From: Chloroflexota bacterium
Lineage (GTDB): Bacteria; Chloroflexota; Dehalococcoidia; DSTF01; RBG-16-68-14
Direction of reading: 5' to 3'
NCBI GenBank assembly: GCA_022565155.1
Contig: JADFKB010000019.1
Coordinates: forward strand, 1-34,525
Length of the DNA stretch: 34,525 bases
Below the pieces are notes generated by a model. It ran no database searches. It was not told where the DNA came from and was given only the letters and a program-made list of their open reading frames with translations. Shown here piece after piece: positions 14,646 to 24,843 of the stretch (positions are counted from its first letter, which is position 1; every line of letters begins with the position of its first letter). The translations under genes were made by a program, and so were the position numbers.

Positions 14646-15782
14646 TTACACCTTCAGCGCGTCGGCCACCAGCTCGCGGTGGTAGTCACCATCGCCCCAG
14701 GCGAGCTCTCCTGCCTTCTGGCGGCGGAAGAAGAGCTGGATTATGTACTCCTTCGTGAAGCCGATGCCGCCGTGGATCTGCTGGCCGTGGGCGACCACGC
14801 GGCGCGTCGCTTCGCTGCACCAGGCCTTGGCCATGTGGACGTCCATATCGGCGTCCTCGGTGTCTTCCGCGACGGACCAGGCGGCCTTGTACATGATGAA
14901 GCGCGCGCCATCGACGTCGGTCACCATGTCCGCGGTCTTGTGCTGGATCGCCTGGAAGCTGCCGATGGGCCGGCCGAACTGGATGCGGTCCTTGGCGTAC
15001 TGGACGCTGATCTCGAAGTCCTTCTGCGCCAGGCCGACGAGGTAGGCGCACTCGATCACGGTCGCCTTGCGGGCGATGCGCTCGTAGATCCCCCAGCCCT
15101 TGTCGACCTTGCCGATGACGTTCGCCTTCGGCACCTTGACGTTCTCGAACTTCACTTCGCACTGCCTGTCGGAAGCGATCGTCTTCAGTTGCGTGAAGGA
15201 GATGCCGTCGCTCTTACTATCGACGATGAAGAGCGTGATCCCGGCTTCCGCGTTCTTACCTTTCTTCGTCCGCGCGACGACGGTCATGTAGTCGGTGACG
15301 TGGGCGTCTCGGATGAAGAGCTTCGTGCCGTTGAGGACGAAGCCGTCACCCTCTGCCTTTGCCTCCAGCTCGATGCCTTCCGCGTCGAATCGCGCCGAAG
15401 GCTCCGTGTGCGCGAGCGTCCAGATCTGCTCGCCGGACGCGATCTTCGGCAGGTACTGCTTCTTCTGCTCGTCGGAGCCGCCCTCGATGAGCGCGATGGC
15501 ACCGCCGACGGCTGTCGGGATGAACGGCCCGGGAACTAGAGCCCGGCCGAACTCCTCCATCAGGATGACGAAGTCGATGTAGCCCATGCCGCTGCCGCCC
15601 TGGTCCTCTGGCACGATCAAGCCTTGCCAGCCCTGCTCGGCCATCTTCTTCCAGAGGTCCTGCGAGTAGCCCTGCTCGTCCTCTTCCATGTCGCGCACGT
15701 GCTGCTCCGGGCACTCCTTCTCCAGGAAGTCCCTGGCGAAGTTCTTCAGTAGCTCTTGCTCTTCACTGAGTCCTAGGTCCAT
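14646..15782 (-). CDS. Acyl-CoA dehydrogenase, non-canonical subunit type (sixth in array)
   Basis: A 378-residue flavoprotein of the acyl-CoA dehydrogenase fold, which oxidises acyl-CoA to enoyl-CoA with FAD. It begins MDLGLSEEQELLKNFARDFLEK and ends with QQIHGGIGFTKEYIIQLFFRRQK. The GTSEIQR element shared by the other five is missing. This is the type that pairs with a GTSEIQR-type partner in heteromeric enzymes such as the actinobacterial FadE/ChsE dehydrogenases, so I infer an alpha-beta complex with the gene at 16253. The start at 15782 has AAGGAG upstream; the longer frame to 15911 overlaps the pterin dehydratase and is not credible. It is the last large gene of the operon. Confidence 0.9.
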   Translation of the reverse strand: MDLGLSEEQELLKNFARDFLEKECPEQHVRDMEEDEQGYSQDLWKKMAEQGWQGLIVPEDQGGSGMGYIDFVILMEEFGRALVPGPFIPTAVGGAIALIEGGSDEQKKQYLPKIASGEQIWTLAHTEPSARFDAEGIELEAKAEGDGFVLNGTKLFIRDAHVTDYMTVVARTKKGKNAEAGITLFIVDSKSDGISFTQLKTIASDRQCEVKFENVKVPKANVIGKVDKGWGIYERIARKATVIECAYLVGLAQKDFEISVQYAKDRIQFGRPIGSFQAIQHKTADMVTDVDGARFIMYKAAWSVAEDTEDADMDVHMAKAWCSEATRRVVAHGQQIHGGIGFTKEYIIQLFFRRQKAGELAWGDGDYHRELVADALKV

Positions 15783-15885
15783 GTTGCTCTCCTTCCCCTT
15801 CGCTGGTCCGTTGATCACGCCTGCCGCCGGTACCACCCCTGTGGAGCGCTCCGGCGCAGACCTGCAGTTCCGTACGGTTTCGCGG

Positions 15886-16233
15886 TTAGTCGCCGCCTCC
15901 TTCCAATGCATCGATTTTCGCCGCCATGATGAAGTCGTTCACAGATAGCCCGCCTATCGAGTGCGTGTAGAGCTCCAGGTTCACCTTGTTCCAGGAGATG
16001 TAGAGGTTGGGGTGATGCCCCTCCTCCTCCGCGACGTCCGCGACGCGATTGACGAACTTCATCGCCTCGACGAAGTCCTTGAACTGCAGGTCGCGGTTGA
16101 TCTTGTGCGGGTCGTCGGTGATGAGCTGCCAGGCCGGCGTCTGCTCCATGTAGGCTTGCGCCTCCGACGTTGTGAGCGGCGCCGTGCCGCCTTCGCACGG
16201 TTCGCACTTCTTTGCTGCCAGGTCACTGGTCAT
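15886..16233 (-). CDS. phhB: Pterin-4a-carbinolamine dehydratase
   Basis: 115 residues, normal size. The enzyme dehydrates 4a-hydroxytetrahydropterin, recycling the cofactor of aromatic amino acid hydroxylases. The signature EGHHPNLYISWNKVNLELYTHSIGGLSVNDF contains the active-site HHP, a second His and a final Asp. A Cys pair in KKCEPCEGG near the N-terminus is common in bacterial members. GAGGAG precedes the ATG. No pterin-dependent hydroxylase is seen in the window, so its place inside an acyl-CoA dehydrogenase operon, 19 bp after one gene and 103 bp before the next, is unexplained; a moonlighting or regulatory role is possible. Confidence 0.9.
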   Translation of the reverse strand: MTSDLAAKKCEPCEGGTAPLTTSEAQAYMEQTPAWQLITDDPHKINRDLQFKDFVEAMKFVNRVADVAEEEGHHPNLYISWNKVNLELYTHSIGGLSVNDFIMAAKIDALEGGGD

Positions 16234-16252
16234 TGATCTCTCCTCCTCATGC

Positions 16253-17425
16253 CTAGCCGCGCGGCAATCCTAAGCCGCGCTGGGCGATAATGCTGCGCTG
16301 GATCTCGCTCGTACCGCCGGCCAGCGTCGCGCCGACCTGGATGCGGTACATGCGCTCGATGCGTCCCAGCAGCGGCGCGTACGGTGAGTCGGGCCCGAGC
16401 TGCCCGTAGAGGCCGGCGAGGCTCATCGCCGTGCGGGCGATGCGCTGACCGAGCTCCGAAGCGTACAGCTTGGTGATCGAGGCCTCCTGGATCGGGATCA
16501 GCCCCTTCGCCTGCAGGCTGGCTACCCGGTAGGAGAGCATCACAGCCACGTGCGTCTCGATAGCCCGGTCCGCCAGCTCATGGCGGACGAGGGCGCTGGC
16601 GCCGCCCTTACGGTATGGACGGGTTGCTTCGACCACCTCGCCCAGTAGCTGTTGGAGGCTGATCGCGTTGACGATGCTCGAGCGCTCGAAGGCGAGCGTG
16701 GTGAGCGCCGTGTACCAGCCCCGGTTCAGCTCGCCGATCAGGTTCTTCTTCGGCACGCGCACGTTGTCGAAGAAGACCTCGTTGAAGCTGTGGAGGTCCG
16801 CCATGTTGGTCAGCGGCTGAACTGAGACGCCGGGTGCGTGCATATCGAGCACGAAGCAGCTGATCCCCTTGTGCCGGGGCGCGTCCGGATCGGTGCGCGC
16901 GAGGACGAGCATGCGGTCGGACCGATGGGCCCCGGACGTCCAGATCTTCTGGCCGTTGATGACGAAGTCGTCGCCGTCCTCTACGGCCCGCGTCTGGAGC
17001 GACGCCAGGTCGGAGCCCGACCCAGGCTCGCTGAAGCCCTGGGCCCAGTAGGTATCGCCGGAGAGGATGCCGGAGAGGTGCTCCTGCTTCTGCTCCTCGC
17101 TGCCGTGCACCATGATCGCCGGGCCGATCAGCCCGATGGCGAGGAAGTTGGGCCGCGGCGCGCGGGCACGCGCCATCTCCTCGTTGTAGACGAACTGCAG
17201 GGTCACGGGCAGGCCGGCCCCGCCGTACTCCTTCGGCCAGGCCGGTGCGACCCAGCCTCGGGTGGCCAGCTTCTTCAGCCACTCCATGTCCTTGGGGTCC
17301 TCGCCGGTGCCGACACCGAGCACCGACTCGTCCGGCTGGCGGACGTCGTCGGCGAGCTCTTGCTTCAGGAACTCCCGCACTTCGGCGCGAAAGGCGGCTT
17401 CTTCGGGTGAGTCTTTAAAATCCAT
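16253..17425 (-). CDS. Acyl-CoA dehydrogenase (fifth in array)
   Basis: 390 residues. It opens MDFKDSPEEAAFRAEVREFL. The FAD/substrate region YWAQGFSEPGSGSDLASLQTRAV and INGQKIWTSGAH is intact, and the protein ends in AGGTSEIQRSIIAQRGLGLPRG. By eye, the residue aligning with the catalytic Glu of medium-chain enzymes (YEGT) is Gly here, so the base must lie elsewhere, as in isovaleryl-CoA-type enzymes, or come from a partner. GAGGG precedes the ATG. It starts 8 bp after the swivelling-domain gene, and the sixth, non-GTSEIQR dehydrogenase downstream is its likely partner. The substrate is unknown. Confidence 0.92.
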   Translation of the reverse strand: MDFKDSPEEAAFRAEVREFLKQELADDVRQPDESVLGVGTGEDPKDMEWLKKLATRGWVAPAWPKEYGGAGLPVTLQFVYNEEMARARAPRPNFLAIGLIGPAIMVHGSEEQKQEHLSGILSGDTYWAQGFSEPGSGSDLASLQTRAVEDGDDFVINGQKIWTSGAHRSDRMLVLARTDPDAPRHKGISCFVLDMHAPGVSVQPLTNMADLHSFNEVFFDNVRVPKKNLIGELNRGWYTALTTLAFERSSIVNAISLQQLLGEVVEATRPYRKGGASALVRHELADRAIETHVAVMLSYRVASLQAKGLIPIQEASITKLYASELGQRIARTAMSLAGLYGQLGPDSPYAPLLGRIERMYRIQVGATLAGGTSEIQRSIIAQRGLGLPRG

Positions 17426-17433
17426 AACACCCT

Positions 17434-19155
17434 CTATCCTACGAGTTGCACCAGCCCGGCCTCGCCATCGACGAGGATCTGCTGGCCGTCTTCGATGATC
17501 TGCGTGCCGTTGCCGGTAGCCACCACGGCGGGAATCCCGTACTCGCGGGCGATGATCGCCGGGTGCGAGAGGATGCCGCCGGAATCGGTCACCAAGGCGC
17601 CGACCTTAGCGAAGAGGATCGACCAGACCGGCGACGTGATGGGGCAGACAAGGACATCGCCCGGCAGCAGCCGGTTGAACTGTTCCTCGCCCATGATGAT
17701 CCGGGCCGGGCCGGTGTAGGTTCCCTTGGAGGCGCCCAGACCTTGCAGCTCACGCACGCCTGCTTCTTCTCGGCGGTTGCTGCGCTCTGGCTCTAAGACC
17801 CGCTGCACCGAGTATGCCAGCGCCTCCATCGCCAAGCGTGCCTCTGGCGGTAGCACATCGAGCGGCGGCCTCGGCGGCTCCTCGCCGAAGGAGGCAGGTG
17901 GGTCAACCGCCTCAGCAGCGACAAACTCCCGCCGTCGTGCAGTCACTAGCTCCTGGTAGTCGGTCTGCTCGCCCTGAAGCGCGCCGACGGCTTCGTCGTA
18001 GCGCAGGAAGAAGACATCGTCAGCGTCGGCGAGCACGCCCTTCTCAGCTAGGCGTGTCCCGGCCTCCAGCGCGGCGAATCGAGCTAGCGCCAGCGGCACA
18101 CTCACCGTATAGAACTCGTTATCCTCACGTACCGGGTACGCGCGCTCTGCGTCCGCCAGGAGCGCAAGGAACTCTTCTCTCTGCGCCTCGTCCCGGAGCG
18201 CGGCCAGCGCAGTAGCCTTGGCCTCCTCGCGAGCTGATTTGAGCCGCTCCTGCTCCGTCTCTACGTCCGTCGGCTGTCGGAGCTGATCTTGCAGCAGACC
18301 AGCGATCAACTCTGGCCGTTCGTTGAGGCACTGCTCTGCCAGCTCGTAGCGAAGCGCCCGGTAACCGTAGTGGTGAAGGTACTCCTCGAATCGCCGCGCC
18401 AGCCCAGCATTCCGCGAGGTCAGGATGCCGGGCACGTCGTCCGCGGTGGCCGCGAGCAACGCCTCGAGTAGCTCGCCGTCCGCTCTGATCTGATCGGCCA
18501 GTTGCGCCAGCGCCAGCGCCGGCTCGCTCGATGCCTCCGAGAGGCCCGAGAGGAGCGCCAGCATTTGCCGGTCATCGTACCCTAGCTGGTCCTGGCAAAA
18601 GAGCGCCAGCCGAACCAACGAAAAGGCGTAAGGAGGGGTAAGGTAGAAATGAATGTCCCAGGCTTCGAACAGCCACCGGCGCAGTTCGCTAAGGTGACCA
18701 GCCAGCTCCTCGTCAGAGAGTGATGTCAGATCGACGCCGCGCCAGCGGTCGATGTCCGTGATCAGCTTCGGGCGCCATTCGTCGTACCACTGCTGCACCA
18801 GCTGAACGTCCCGGCGGCTTCGTATCGCCTCCTTACAACGAGCCGTCCGCTGGCGGAAGGCGGGATGGATCCGAAGAACGAGCCAGAGCACGAACTTCGG
18901 CGGGAGACTGCCGCCGCCGCCAGGCCCGAAGGGCTTCAGCCGCTGGTAGACGTAGCCCCCGATTTCGTGGAGCTCGAGGGTTTCGACCAGGAGCCCGAAC
19001 TCTTCGAAGACTTTCGGGAAGGCCTGGTTGATGCCATCGAGGACGAAGCTGGAGCCGAGCGGCGTCAGTGGCTTTGGATAGTGGCTGGCTTCGCGCTCCC
19101 AGTAGCCCGGTGGCGCTTCGGGGGTAGATGTCCCTGCTTTGCTCTCGATACTCAT
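17434..19155 (-). CDS. PEP-utilising-enzyme swivelling (phospho-His) domain protein lacking ATP-grasp
   Basis: 573 residues. The C-terminal ~90 residues are the mobile domain of PEP synthase/PPDK-type dikinases: PITSPVWSILFAKVGALVTDSGGILSHPAIIAREYGIPAVV, with the phosphorylatable His at about 531. The first ~450 residues are helical and unlike the PEP-binding barrel. They recall the substrate-binding region of rifampicin phosphotransferase (which has ATP-grasp, substrate and His domains), but no ATP-grasp domain is present. A separate kinase subunit encoded elsewhere would be needed, as in phenylphosphate synthase. The gene lies 5 bp after one acyl-CoA dehydrogenase and 8 bp before the next, so it belongs to the same pathway. 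The role, perhaps phosphoryl activation of a substrate, is inference. Confidence 0.8.
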   Translation of the reverse strand: MSIESKAGTSTPEAPPGYWEREASHYPKPLTPLGSSFVLDGINQAFPKVFEEFGLLVETLELHEIGGYVYQRLKPFGPGGGGSLPPKFVLWLVLRIHPAFRQRTARCKEAIRSRRDVQLVQQWYDEWRPKLITDIDRWRGVDLTSLSDEELAGHLSELRRWLFEAWDIHFYLTPPYAFSLVRLALFCQDQLGYDDRQMLALLSGLSEASSEPALALAQLADQIRADGELLEALLAATADDVPGILTSRNAGLARRFEEYLHHYGYRALRYELAEQCLNERPELIAGLLQDQLRQPTDVETEQERLKSAREEAKATALAALRDEAQREEFLALLADAERAYPVREDNEFYTVSVPLALARFAALEAGTRLAEKGVLADADDVFFLRYDEAVGALQGEQTDYQELVTARRREFVAAEAVDPPASFGEEPPRPPLDVLPPEARLAMEALAYSVQRVLEPERSNRREEAGVRELQGLGASKGTYTGPARIIMGEEQFNRLLPGDVLVCPITSPVWSILFAKVGALVTDSGGILSHPAIIAREYGIPAVVATGNGTQIIEDGQQILVDGEAGLVQLVG

Positions 19156-19160
19156 GAGGA

Positions 19161-20336
19161 TTACCCTCGCGGCAGGCCCAATCCACGTGTGGCGATGATG
19201 CTGCGCTGGATCTCGCTGGTGCCGGCGGCGATGGTGGCGCCGACGGAGGCGACGTACGACCGCTCGAATCGGCCGTGCAGCCGCGCGTTGGGCGAGTCCT
19301 GCTGTAGCTGCCCGTGCAGGCCGAGGATGTGCAGACCGGCGTTCGCCAGGCGCTGGCTGTACTCCGAGTTGAAGACCTTGACGATCGACGACTCGTAGTT
19401 CGGCACCTGACCGCTGTCCTGCAGCGAGACGACGCGATACGAGAGGTAGCGGAGGATATTCAGCTCCAGCCAGAGATCGGCGAGCTTACGGCGAATAAGC
19501 GGCTGCTGGATGATCGGCTTGCCGTCCACCTCCGTCTCGTTGGCGAAGGCCGTCAGGTCTTCTAACGCCCGGCGGCTGCCAGCGAAGCCGCTGACAGACG
19601 AGCGTTCGAAATCGAGCGTCGTCGTCGCCAGATACCAGCCGCGGTTCAGCTCGCCCAGCAGGCCGGAGCGGGGCACGCGCACGTTCTCGAAGAAGATCTC
19701 GTTGAAGCTGCTGTTGCCGGCCATGTTGATCAGCGGCCTGACCGTCACGCCCGGCGATTTCATATCGAGCAGGAAGTAGCTGATGCCCTTATGCTTCGGC
19801 GCGTCCGGGTCGGTGCGCGCCAGGAGGAAGATCCAGTCGGCGTAGTGTGCCTGGCTCGTCCAGATCTTCTGGCCGTTGATCACGAAGTCGTCGCCATCCT
19901 GCACCGCCCGCGTCTGCAGCGACGCCAGGTCGGAGCCTGACCCCGGCTCGCTGTAGCCCTGGCACCACTGCACTTCGCCGGAGGTGATGCCGCCCAGGTG
20001 CTGCTTCTTCTGCTCGTCCGACCCGTACATCATGATCGTCGGGCCAAGATATCCGACGGCGGGCAGGTTGATCATGGGCGCGCGATGATAGGCCATCTCC
20101 TCGCTGAAGACGACCTGCTCCCAGAGCGAGAGGCCGAGCCCGCCGTACTCGACAGGCCAGGCCGGGGCGATCCACTTCCTAGGAGCGAGCTGCTTGAGGA
20201 ACTCGCGGCCGAACTCGAACGCCTCTTCATCGATAGCGTACTCTGCGCCGATCCAGTCCGGCGGCAGCTTCTCTTTCAGGAAGTTGCGGATCTCTCCCCG
20301 CAGCGTCTCCTGCTCAGCCGTGAATGTAAAGTCCAT
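19161..20336 (-). CDS. Acyl-CoA dehydrogenase (fourth in array)
   Basis: 391 residues, starting MDFTFTAEQETLRGEIRNFLKEKL. It has WCQGYSEPGSGSDLASLQTRAV and INGQKIWTSQAH for FAD and acyl binding, and ends AAGTSEIQRSIIATRGLGLPRG; the position of the medium-chain catalytic Glu is Ala. Compared with its four sister genes it diverges most in the first 80 residues and around TLDFERSSVSGFAGSRRALEDLT, so a different substrate is likely. It starts 15 bp after the third copy and ends 5 bp before the swivelling-domain gene. Confidence 0.92.
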   Translation of the reverse strand: MDFTFTAEQETLRGEIRNFLKEKLPPDWIGAEYAIDEEAFEFGREFLKQLAPRKWIAPAWPVEYGGLGLSLWEQVVFSEEMAYHRAPMINLPAVGYLGPTIMMYGSDEQKKQHLGGITSGEVQWCQGYSEPGSGSDLASLQTRAVQDGDDFVINGQKIWTSQAHYADWIFLLARTDPDAPKHKGISYFLLDMKSPGVTVRPLINMAGNSSFNEIFFENVRVPRSGLLGELNRGWYLATTTLDFERSSVSGFAGSRRALEDLTAFANETEVDGKPIIQQPLIRRKLADLWLELNILRYLSYRVVSLQDSGQVPNYESSIVKVFNSEYSQRLANAGLHILGLHGQLQQDSPNARLHGRFERSYVASVGATIAAGTSEIQRSIIATRGLGLPRG

Positions 20337-20351
20337 CGCGTTAGGCGTGTA

Positions 20352-21539
20352 CTAGTCCCTCGGCAGGCCGAGGCCGCGCTGGGCGACGATGTTGCGCTGC
20401 ACCTCGCTGGTGCCGCCTTCGATCGTATAGGCGACGGAACGCAGGTAGGTGTAGCAGTTCCTGCCGTTGTTCGGCGCCAGAGGCGATCCGCGACCGAGCT
20501 GGCCGTAGAGACCGAGTATGTGCTGCCCCGTGCGGGCGATGCGCTGGTTCATCTCCGTGTTGTAGAGCTTCATCATCGACGCTTCGTAGTTCGGGATCAG
20601 GCCGCGATTCTGGAGGCTGACCACGCGGTACGAGAGCATGCGCGCCATTTCGACCTCGATCATGCGGTCGGCCAGCTCGTAGCGCAGCATCGGGTTCTTG
20701 TCGAGCGTGCTGGTGTGGTCGTCCGTGTGGCCGCGGGCGTACTCGATCAACGTTTCGACGGACTGCTTCATGCCGATCGTCGAGCCGATAGCCGAGCGCT
20801 CGAAGTCAAGCGTGGTCATGGCGGAGTACCATCCGCGGTTCTCTTCGCCGATCACGTTCTCTTTGGGAACGCGCACGTTGTCGAAGTAGACCTCGTTGAA
20901 CTCGTGCGTGTCGGCCATGTTCATCAGCGGTTGGACGGTAACGCCCGGCGACTTCATATCGACGATGAAGTAGGTGATGCCCTTGTGCTTGGGCGCGTCC
21001 GGGTCGGTGCGCGCCAGCAGGATCATCTTCTTCGCCATGTGGGCCAGGGTGGTCCAGATCTTCTGACCGTTGATCACGTAGTCATCGCCGTCGCGGACGG
21101 CCTTCGTCTGGAGCGAGGCGAGGTCGGAGCCGGAGCCGGGCTCGCTGTAGCCTTGGCACCAGACATCCTCGCCGGCGAGCATGCCGGGCAGGTGCTCCTT
21201 CTTCTGCTCTTCCGTACCGTGGACGATGATCGTCGGGCCGGCCATGCCGAGGCCGATGATCAGGTGTAGGGGCCGCGGCACGCGATTCAGCGCCAGCTCC
21301 TCGTTCAGCACGAACTGATGCATGCTGGAGAGGCCCGCGCCGCCGTACTCCGTAGGCCATGCCGGCGCGATCCAGCCCTTGTCAGCCAACTTGCGGAACC
21401 ACTGCTGGTTTCGCTCCCAGTTAGCGGTCAACGCCTCTTCGCCACCCACGCCCTTCTCAGCCTTCGGCGCTTCCGCCTTGATAAAGGTCTGCACCTCTGT
21501 ACGAAAGACCGCTTCTGTTTCGTTGTCGTTAAGATTCAC
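20352..21539 (-). CDS. Acyl-CoA dehydrogenase (third in array)
   Basis: 395 residues, starting MNLNDNETEAVFRTEVQTFIKAE. WCQGYSEPGSGSDLASLQTKAV and INGQKIWTTLAHM are intact, and the C-terminus reads IEGGTSEVQRNIVAQRGLGLPRD. Here a Glu lies one residue before the position usually held by the medium-chain catalytic Glu, a detail not shared by the other copies. GGAGG lies upstream. A 119-bp gap separates it from the second copy, the widest in the run, and it contains nothing I can identify as a promoter with confidence. Confidence 0.92.
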   Translation of the reverse strand: MNLNDNETEAVFRTEVQTFIKAEAPKAEKGVGGEEALTANWERNQQWFRKLADKGWIAPAWPTEYGGAGLSSMHQFVLNEELALNRVPRPLHLIIGLGMAGPTIIVHGTEEQKKEHLPGMLAGEDVWCQGYSEPGSGSDLASLQTKAVRDGDDYVINGQKIWTTLAHMAKKMILLARTDPDAPKHKGITYFIVDMKSPGVTVQPLMNMADTHEFNEVYFDNVRVPKENVIGEENRGWYSAMTTLDFERSAIGSTIGMKQSVETLIEYARGHTDDHTSTLDKNPMLRYELADRMIEVEMARMLSYRVVSLQNRGLIPNYEASMMKLYNTEMNQRIARTGQHILGLYGQLGRGSPLAPNNGRNCYTYLRSVAYTIEGGTSEVQRNIVAQRGLGLPRD

Positions 21540-21658
21540 CTGCTACCTCCTCGGGTCCGATCTGGGTTGATATTCGCTACGCAGGCGCGCCGAGCGGCTC
21601 GACGTTCGTGTAGCCACCGGCTTCTACCTGCTACTGTTCCTATCCGTACGGCTCCCTC

Positions 21659-22852
<1,194 letters not shown>

Positions 22853-22901
22853 GCTCGGCTCCTTATCTCGCCCCGCCTCTCCTCCTGGCGGGCGCGCCTT
22901 C

Positions 22902-24104
22902 CTAACCTCTCGGCAGGCCCAGCCCGCGCTGGGCGATGATGTTACGTTGCACCTCGCTGGTGCCGCCACCGATCGTGCTGGTGGTGGCGTAGAGGTACAT
23001 CGATGGCAGGCGGCCGTTCATCTTCGTGTGAGGGCTGTCTTTCATCAGCTGCCCGTACGTACCCAGCAGCTTCAAACCGGTATCGGCGATGCGCTGGTCC
23101 AACTCCGTCGAGAAGAGCTTGGCGATCGACGCCTCATTGCTCGGCACCATCCCACGCGCCTGGACGCCGATCACCTGGTAGTTCAGCATCTGCTCCACCT
23201 GCGCTTCGACGGCGCGATCGGCGAGTTCGTATCGCATCGTCGGGCCGCCGAACGACGCGCCGTTCTGTTCGCGGATGTACTGGACGTAGTCGTCGACGGT
23301 GAGGGCGTGGCTAACGCCGGTAGCGATGCCGGAACGCTCGAAGTCGAGCGTGGTGGTACCGATATACCAGCCTCGATTTTCTTCGCCTACCAGGTTCTCT
23401 TGGGGCACGCGTACGTTGTCGAAGAAGACTTCGTTGAAGTCGTGGCTGCCTGCCATGTTGACGAGCGGGCGAACGGTGATGCCGGGCGATTTCATATCGA
23501 GCAGGAAGTAGCTGATCCCCTTGTGCTTCGGCGCATCCGGATCCGTGCGGGCGAGCATGATCATCCAGCCGGCGCCGTGGGCGCCCGACGTCCAGATCTT
23601 CTGGCCGTTGATGATGTAGTCGTCGCCGTCGCGGACGGCGCGCGTCTGGAGCGAGGCGAGGTCGGAGCCGGCCTCCGGTTCGGAGAAACCCTGGCACCAG
23701 AACGATTCGGCTTTGAGGATGGGCGGCAGGTGCTGTTTCTTCTGCTCATCGGTGCCGTAGAGGATGATCGTCGGACCGGCCCAGCCGAGGCCGATCACGT
23801 TCGGGCTGCGCGGCGCGCCGAGCGTCGCCATCTCCTGATTGAGGATGAACTGCTCGATCACCGTCAGGCCAGCGCCGCCGTACTCCGTAGGCCAGGCGGG
23901 CGCCACCCAGCCGCGTTCGTTCAGCTTGTCCAGCCAGCCGCGCAGCTTCTGCCAGTAGCCTTCCTGAAGGAACCGGCCGCCGCCGCCGCCGAACATGGCG
24001 CCGCCCTTGCCCCGCCGCGAGAGGCCGGGCGGCATCTCTTGCTTGATGAACGCGCGCACGTCCTTTCGGAACGCGGCTTCTTGGGGGCTATCCTGAAAGT
24101 CCAT
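22902..24104 (-). CDS. Acyl-CoA dehydrogenase (first in array)
   Basis: 400 residues, starting MDFQDSPQEAAFRKDVRAFIKQEM. It carries an unusual Gly-rich insertion near residue 40 (GGAMFGGGGGRF) not seen in the sister proteins. WCQGFSEPEAGSDLASLQTRAV differs slightly from the PGSGSD of the others, INGQKIWTSGAH is intact, and the end is GGGTSEVQRNIIAQRGLGLPRG. It is the first enzyme after the TetR gene, 18 bp from its stop, so repression of the TetR promoter would control it directly. Confidence 0.92.
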   Translation of the reverse strand: MDFQDSPQEAAFRKDVRAFIKQEMPPGLSRRGKGGAMFGGGGGRFLQEGYWQKLRGWLDKLNERGWVAPAWPTEYGGAGLTVIEQFILNQEMATLGAPRSPNVIGLGWAGPTIILYGTDEQKKQHLPPILKAESFWCQGFSEPEAGSDLASLQTRAVRDGDDYIINGQKIWTSGAHGAGWMIMLARTDPDAPKHKGISYFLLDMKSPGITVRPLVNMAGSHDFNEVFFDNVRVPQENLVGEENRGWYIGTTTLDFERSGIATGVSHALTVDDYVQYIREQNGASFGGPTMRYELADRAVEAQVEQMLNYQVIGVQARGMVPSNEASIAKLFSTELDQRIADTGLKLLGTYGQLMKDSPHTKMNGRLPSMYLYATTSTIGGGTSEVQRNIIAQRGLGLPRG

Positions 24105-24122
24105 GCAATCCTAATCTCTCGT

Positions 24123-24803
24123 TTAGGCTTCCAGCGGCCATCCTTGCGGCGCGACGAGTTCGGAAACCGCGCGTACGCCAGGGCCCGTGCCTTGCTGCTT
24201 GGCCGGAGCTTGCAACGTCTGCTGGAACAGATCGAACCACTGCTCCATCTTGCCACGGTCGAGTTCCGACGCGAACCCCAGTGAATGCATCAAGTCGAGC
24301 GTGAGGCCCATACCGAGGAACTGCCAGGCGACGAGCTCGGTATCGAGGCCGCGCCGGACGATGCCGCGCCGCTTGCCCTCCTCCAACGTCTCCGCAACGA
24401 AGCGCACGAAGCCGAGGAAGTTCTCGCGCAGCGTCTGGCGGATCTCCGGCTCGTCCGCTTCGGATAGCGCTTGGAAGAGGAGCTGCATGCTGCCGGAGTG
24501 GCTCTGCAGGTGATCGTAGTACAGGACGCCGATGGATGAGAGCGTCTCGAGCGGGTCGTCGATCTCCGAGGCGATGCTCTGCCAGATCTCGAGCAGTTTA
24601 GGCCCTGTCGGCCGCAGCGTGGCGAGAAAGAGCTCTTTCTTACTGGAGAAATAGCGATAGAGGGCTGGCTCGGAGACACCGGCGGCCTTCGCCACGTCCG
24701 CCGTTCCCACCTTCCGGTAGCTCTGGCTGGCGAAGAGCTCCCGCGCCGAATCGATGATCTGGCGTTTACGGTGTTGGGCGGGTAGCCGACGCGCTCGTAC
24801 CAT
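24123..24803 (-). CDS. TetR-family transcriptional regulator
   Basis: 226 residues. The N-terminal helix-turn-helix is clear: RQIIDSARELFASQSYRKVGTADVAKAAGVSEPALYRYFSSKKELF (about residues 13-58). The C-terminal ~160 residues form the ligand-binding helical domain, and many relatives next to fatty-acid genes bind acyl-CoA. It is the first gene of the acyl-CoA dehydrogenase run, and its leader contains a perfect 16-bp palindrome between promoter and start codon, so autorepression and control of the whole operon are likely. There is no clear Shine-Dalgarno before the ATG at 24803. Confidence 0.92.
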   Translation of the reverse strand: MVRARRLPAQHRKRQIIDSARELFASQSYRKVGTADVAKAAGVSEPALYRYFSSKKELFLATLRPTGPKLLEIWQSIASEIDDPLETLSSIGVLYYDHLQSHSGSMQLLFQALSEADEPEIRQTLRENFLGFVRFVAETLEEGKRRGIVRRGLDTELVAWQFLGMGLTLDLMHSLGFASELDRGKMEQWFDLFQQTLQAPAKQQGTGPGVRAVSELVAPQGWPLEA

Positions 24804-24810
24804 AGTTAGT

Positions 24811-24826
24811 TAGTGATGACTCACTA
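24811..24826. promoter_or_regulatory. Palindromic operator of the TetR regulator
   Basis: TAGTGA (24811-24816), four central bases TGAC, then TCACTA (24821-24826): a perfect inverted repeat of TetR-operator size. It lies between the predicted transcription start (near 24837) and the tetR ATG. Confidence 0.7.
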
Positions 24827-24843
24827 GTCTCCCTGGCAGCACC

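Noticed and set aside
19998-21269. 423-codon plus-strand open frame across the acyl-CoA dehydrogenases
   Set aside because: It is the antisense shadow of two GC-rich acyl-CoA dehydrogenase genes; the same shadow recurs over the sister copies and its translation is low-complexity Val/Asp/Arg/His.
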